A DNA stretch of 32,484 bases from SAR202 cluster bacterium. Its GTDB lineage: Bacteria > Chloroflexota > Dehalococcoidia > Lucifugimonadales > Australimonadaceae. Under the pieces are notes generated by a model. That model searched no databases. It had not been told where the DNA came from and saw nothing but the letters and a program-made list of their open reading frames with translations. Below are positions 32,426 through 32,484 of this stretch, piece by piece. Numbering within the stretch: position 1 is the first letter of the stretch; each line of letters begins with the position of its first letter. Location of the stretch: contig VGZX01000017.1 of assembly GCA_016872415.1 (NCBI GenBank), positions 1 to 32,484 on the forward strand, read 5' to 3'. The position numbers and the translations under genes are program-made.

Positions 32426-32484
32426 CGCCGCTCACTACCGTGCGGCGCGCGGCCTTGCGTCAAGGTCGCCGGCGCGCTTGCCTT

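Overview
The window is a GC-rich, gene-dense bacterial chromosome segment. It carries housekeeping genes (an FtsZ-type tubulin homologue, isocitrate and malate dehydrogenases, pyrophosphatase, an acyl-CoA carboxyltransferase and succinate dehydrogenase) mixed with many alpha/beta hydrolases. No rRNA, tRNA, CRISPR array, phage gene or transposase was seen. The HdrB-like succinate dehydrogenase subunit, the MalDH type and the hydrolase expansion would fit Chloroflexota (Dehalococcoidia/SAR202-like). That assignment is an inference, not something the sequence proves.

Layout. 1-2600: an amidohydrolase and a 5'-truncated SulP transporter (minus). 2700-4330: two unrelated serine hydrolases (plus) closed by a long hairpin. 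4700-8100: a minus-strand cluster in transcription order sigma-70-like protein, HTH-FtsZ fusion, secreted FN3 protein, Ala-rich coiled-coil protein. 8350-11000: a small unknown, an acyl-CoA carboxyltransferase and a small membrane protein (plus). 11070-13200: a hydrolase and an MFS exporter whose start is disrupted (minus). 13460-17530: two small unknowns, icd, mdh and a 216-aa unknown (plus). 17530-18620: a Ldh2-type dehydrogenase (minus). 18750-19790: remains of a PD-(D/E)XK nuclease gene. 19800-22740: pyrophosphatase, an MFS transporter and a frameshifted hydrolase (minus). 22870-24380: divergent bacterioferritin (interrupted by an amber codon) and Bfd, a 57-aa Cys protein and a CMD/AhpD-like protein. 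24480-28130: four tandem alpha/beta hydrolases, at least three of the meta-cleavage-product (BphD-like) type. 28550-32350: sdhA-sdhB-sdhE.

How it fits together. Icd, Mdh and Sdh are three steps of one TCA cycle, in separate transcription units. The succinate dehydrogenase is of the HdrB-like (class E) kind: its SdhB has twelve cluster cysteines that predict two [4Fe-4S] clusters, and no membrane-anchor gene is present in the window. The hydrolase array suggests breakdown of ring-cleavage-type C-C substrates, but no dioxygenase lies nearby. The most unusual item is an FtsZ with an N-terminal XRE-like helix-turn-helix, joined by an ATGA overlap to a sigma-factor-like gene.

Five genes appear damaged (SulP truncation, MFS start, nuclease, hydrolase frameshift, bacterioferritin amber). 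This is either real gene decay or, for the single-base cases, assembly error.
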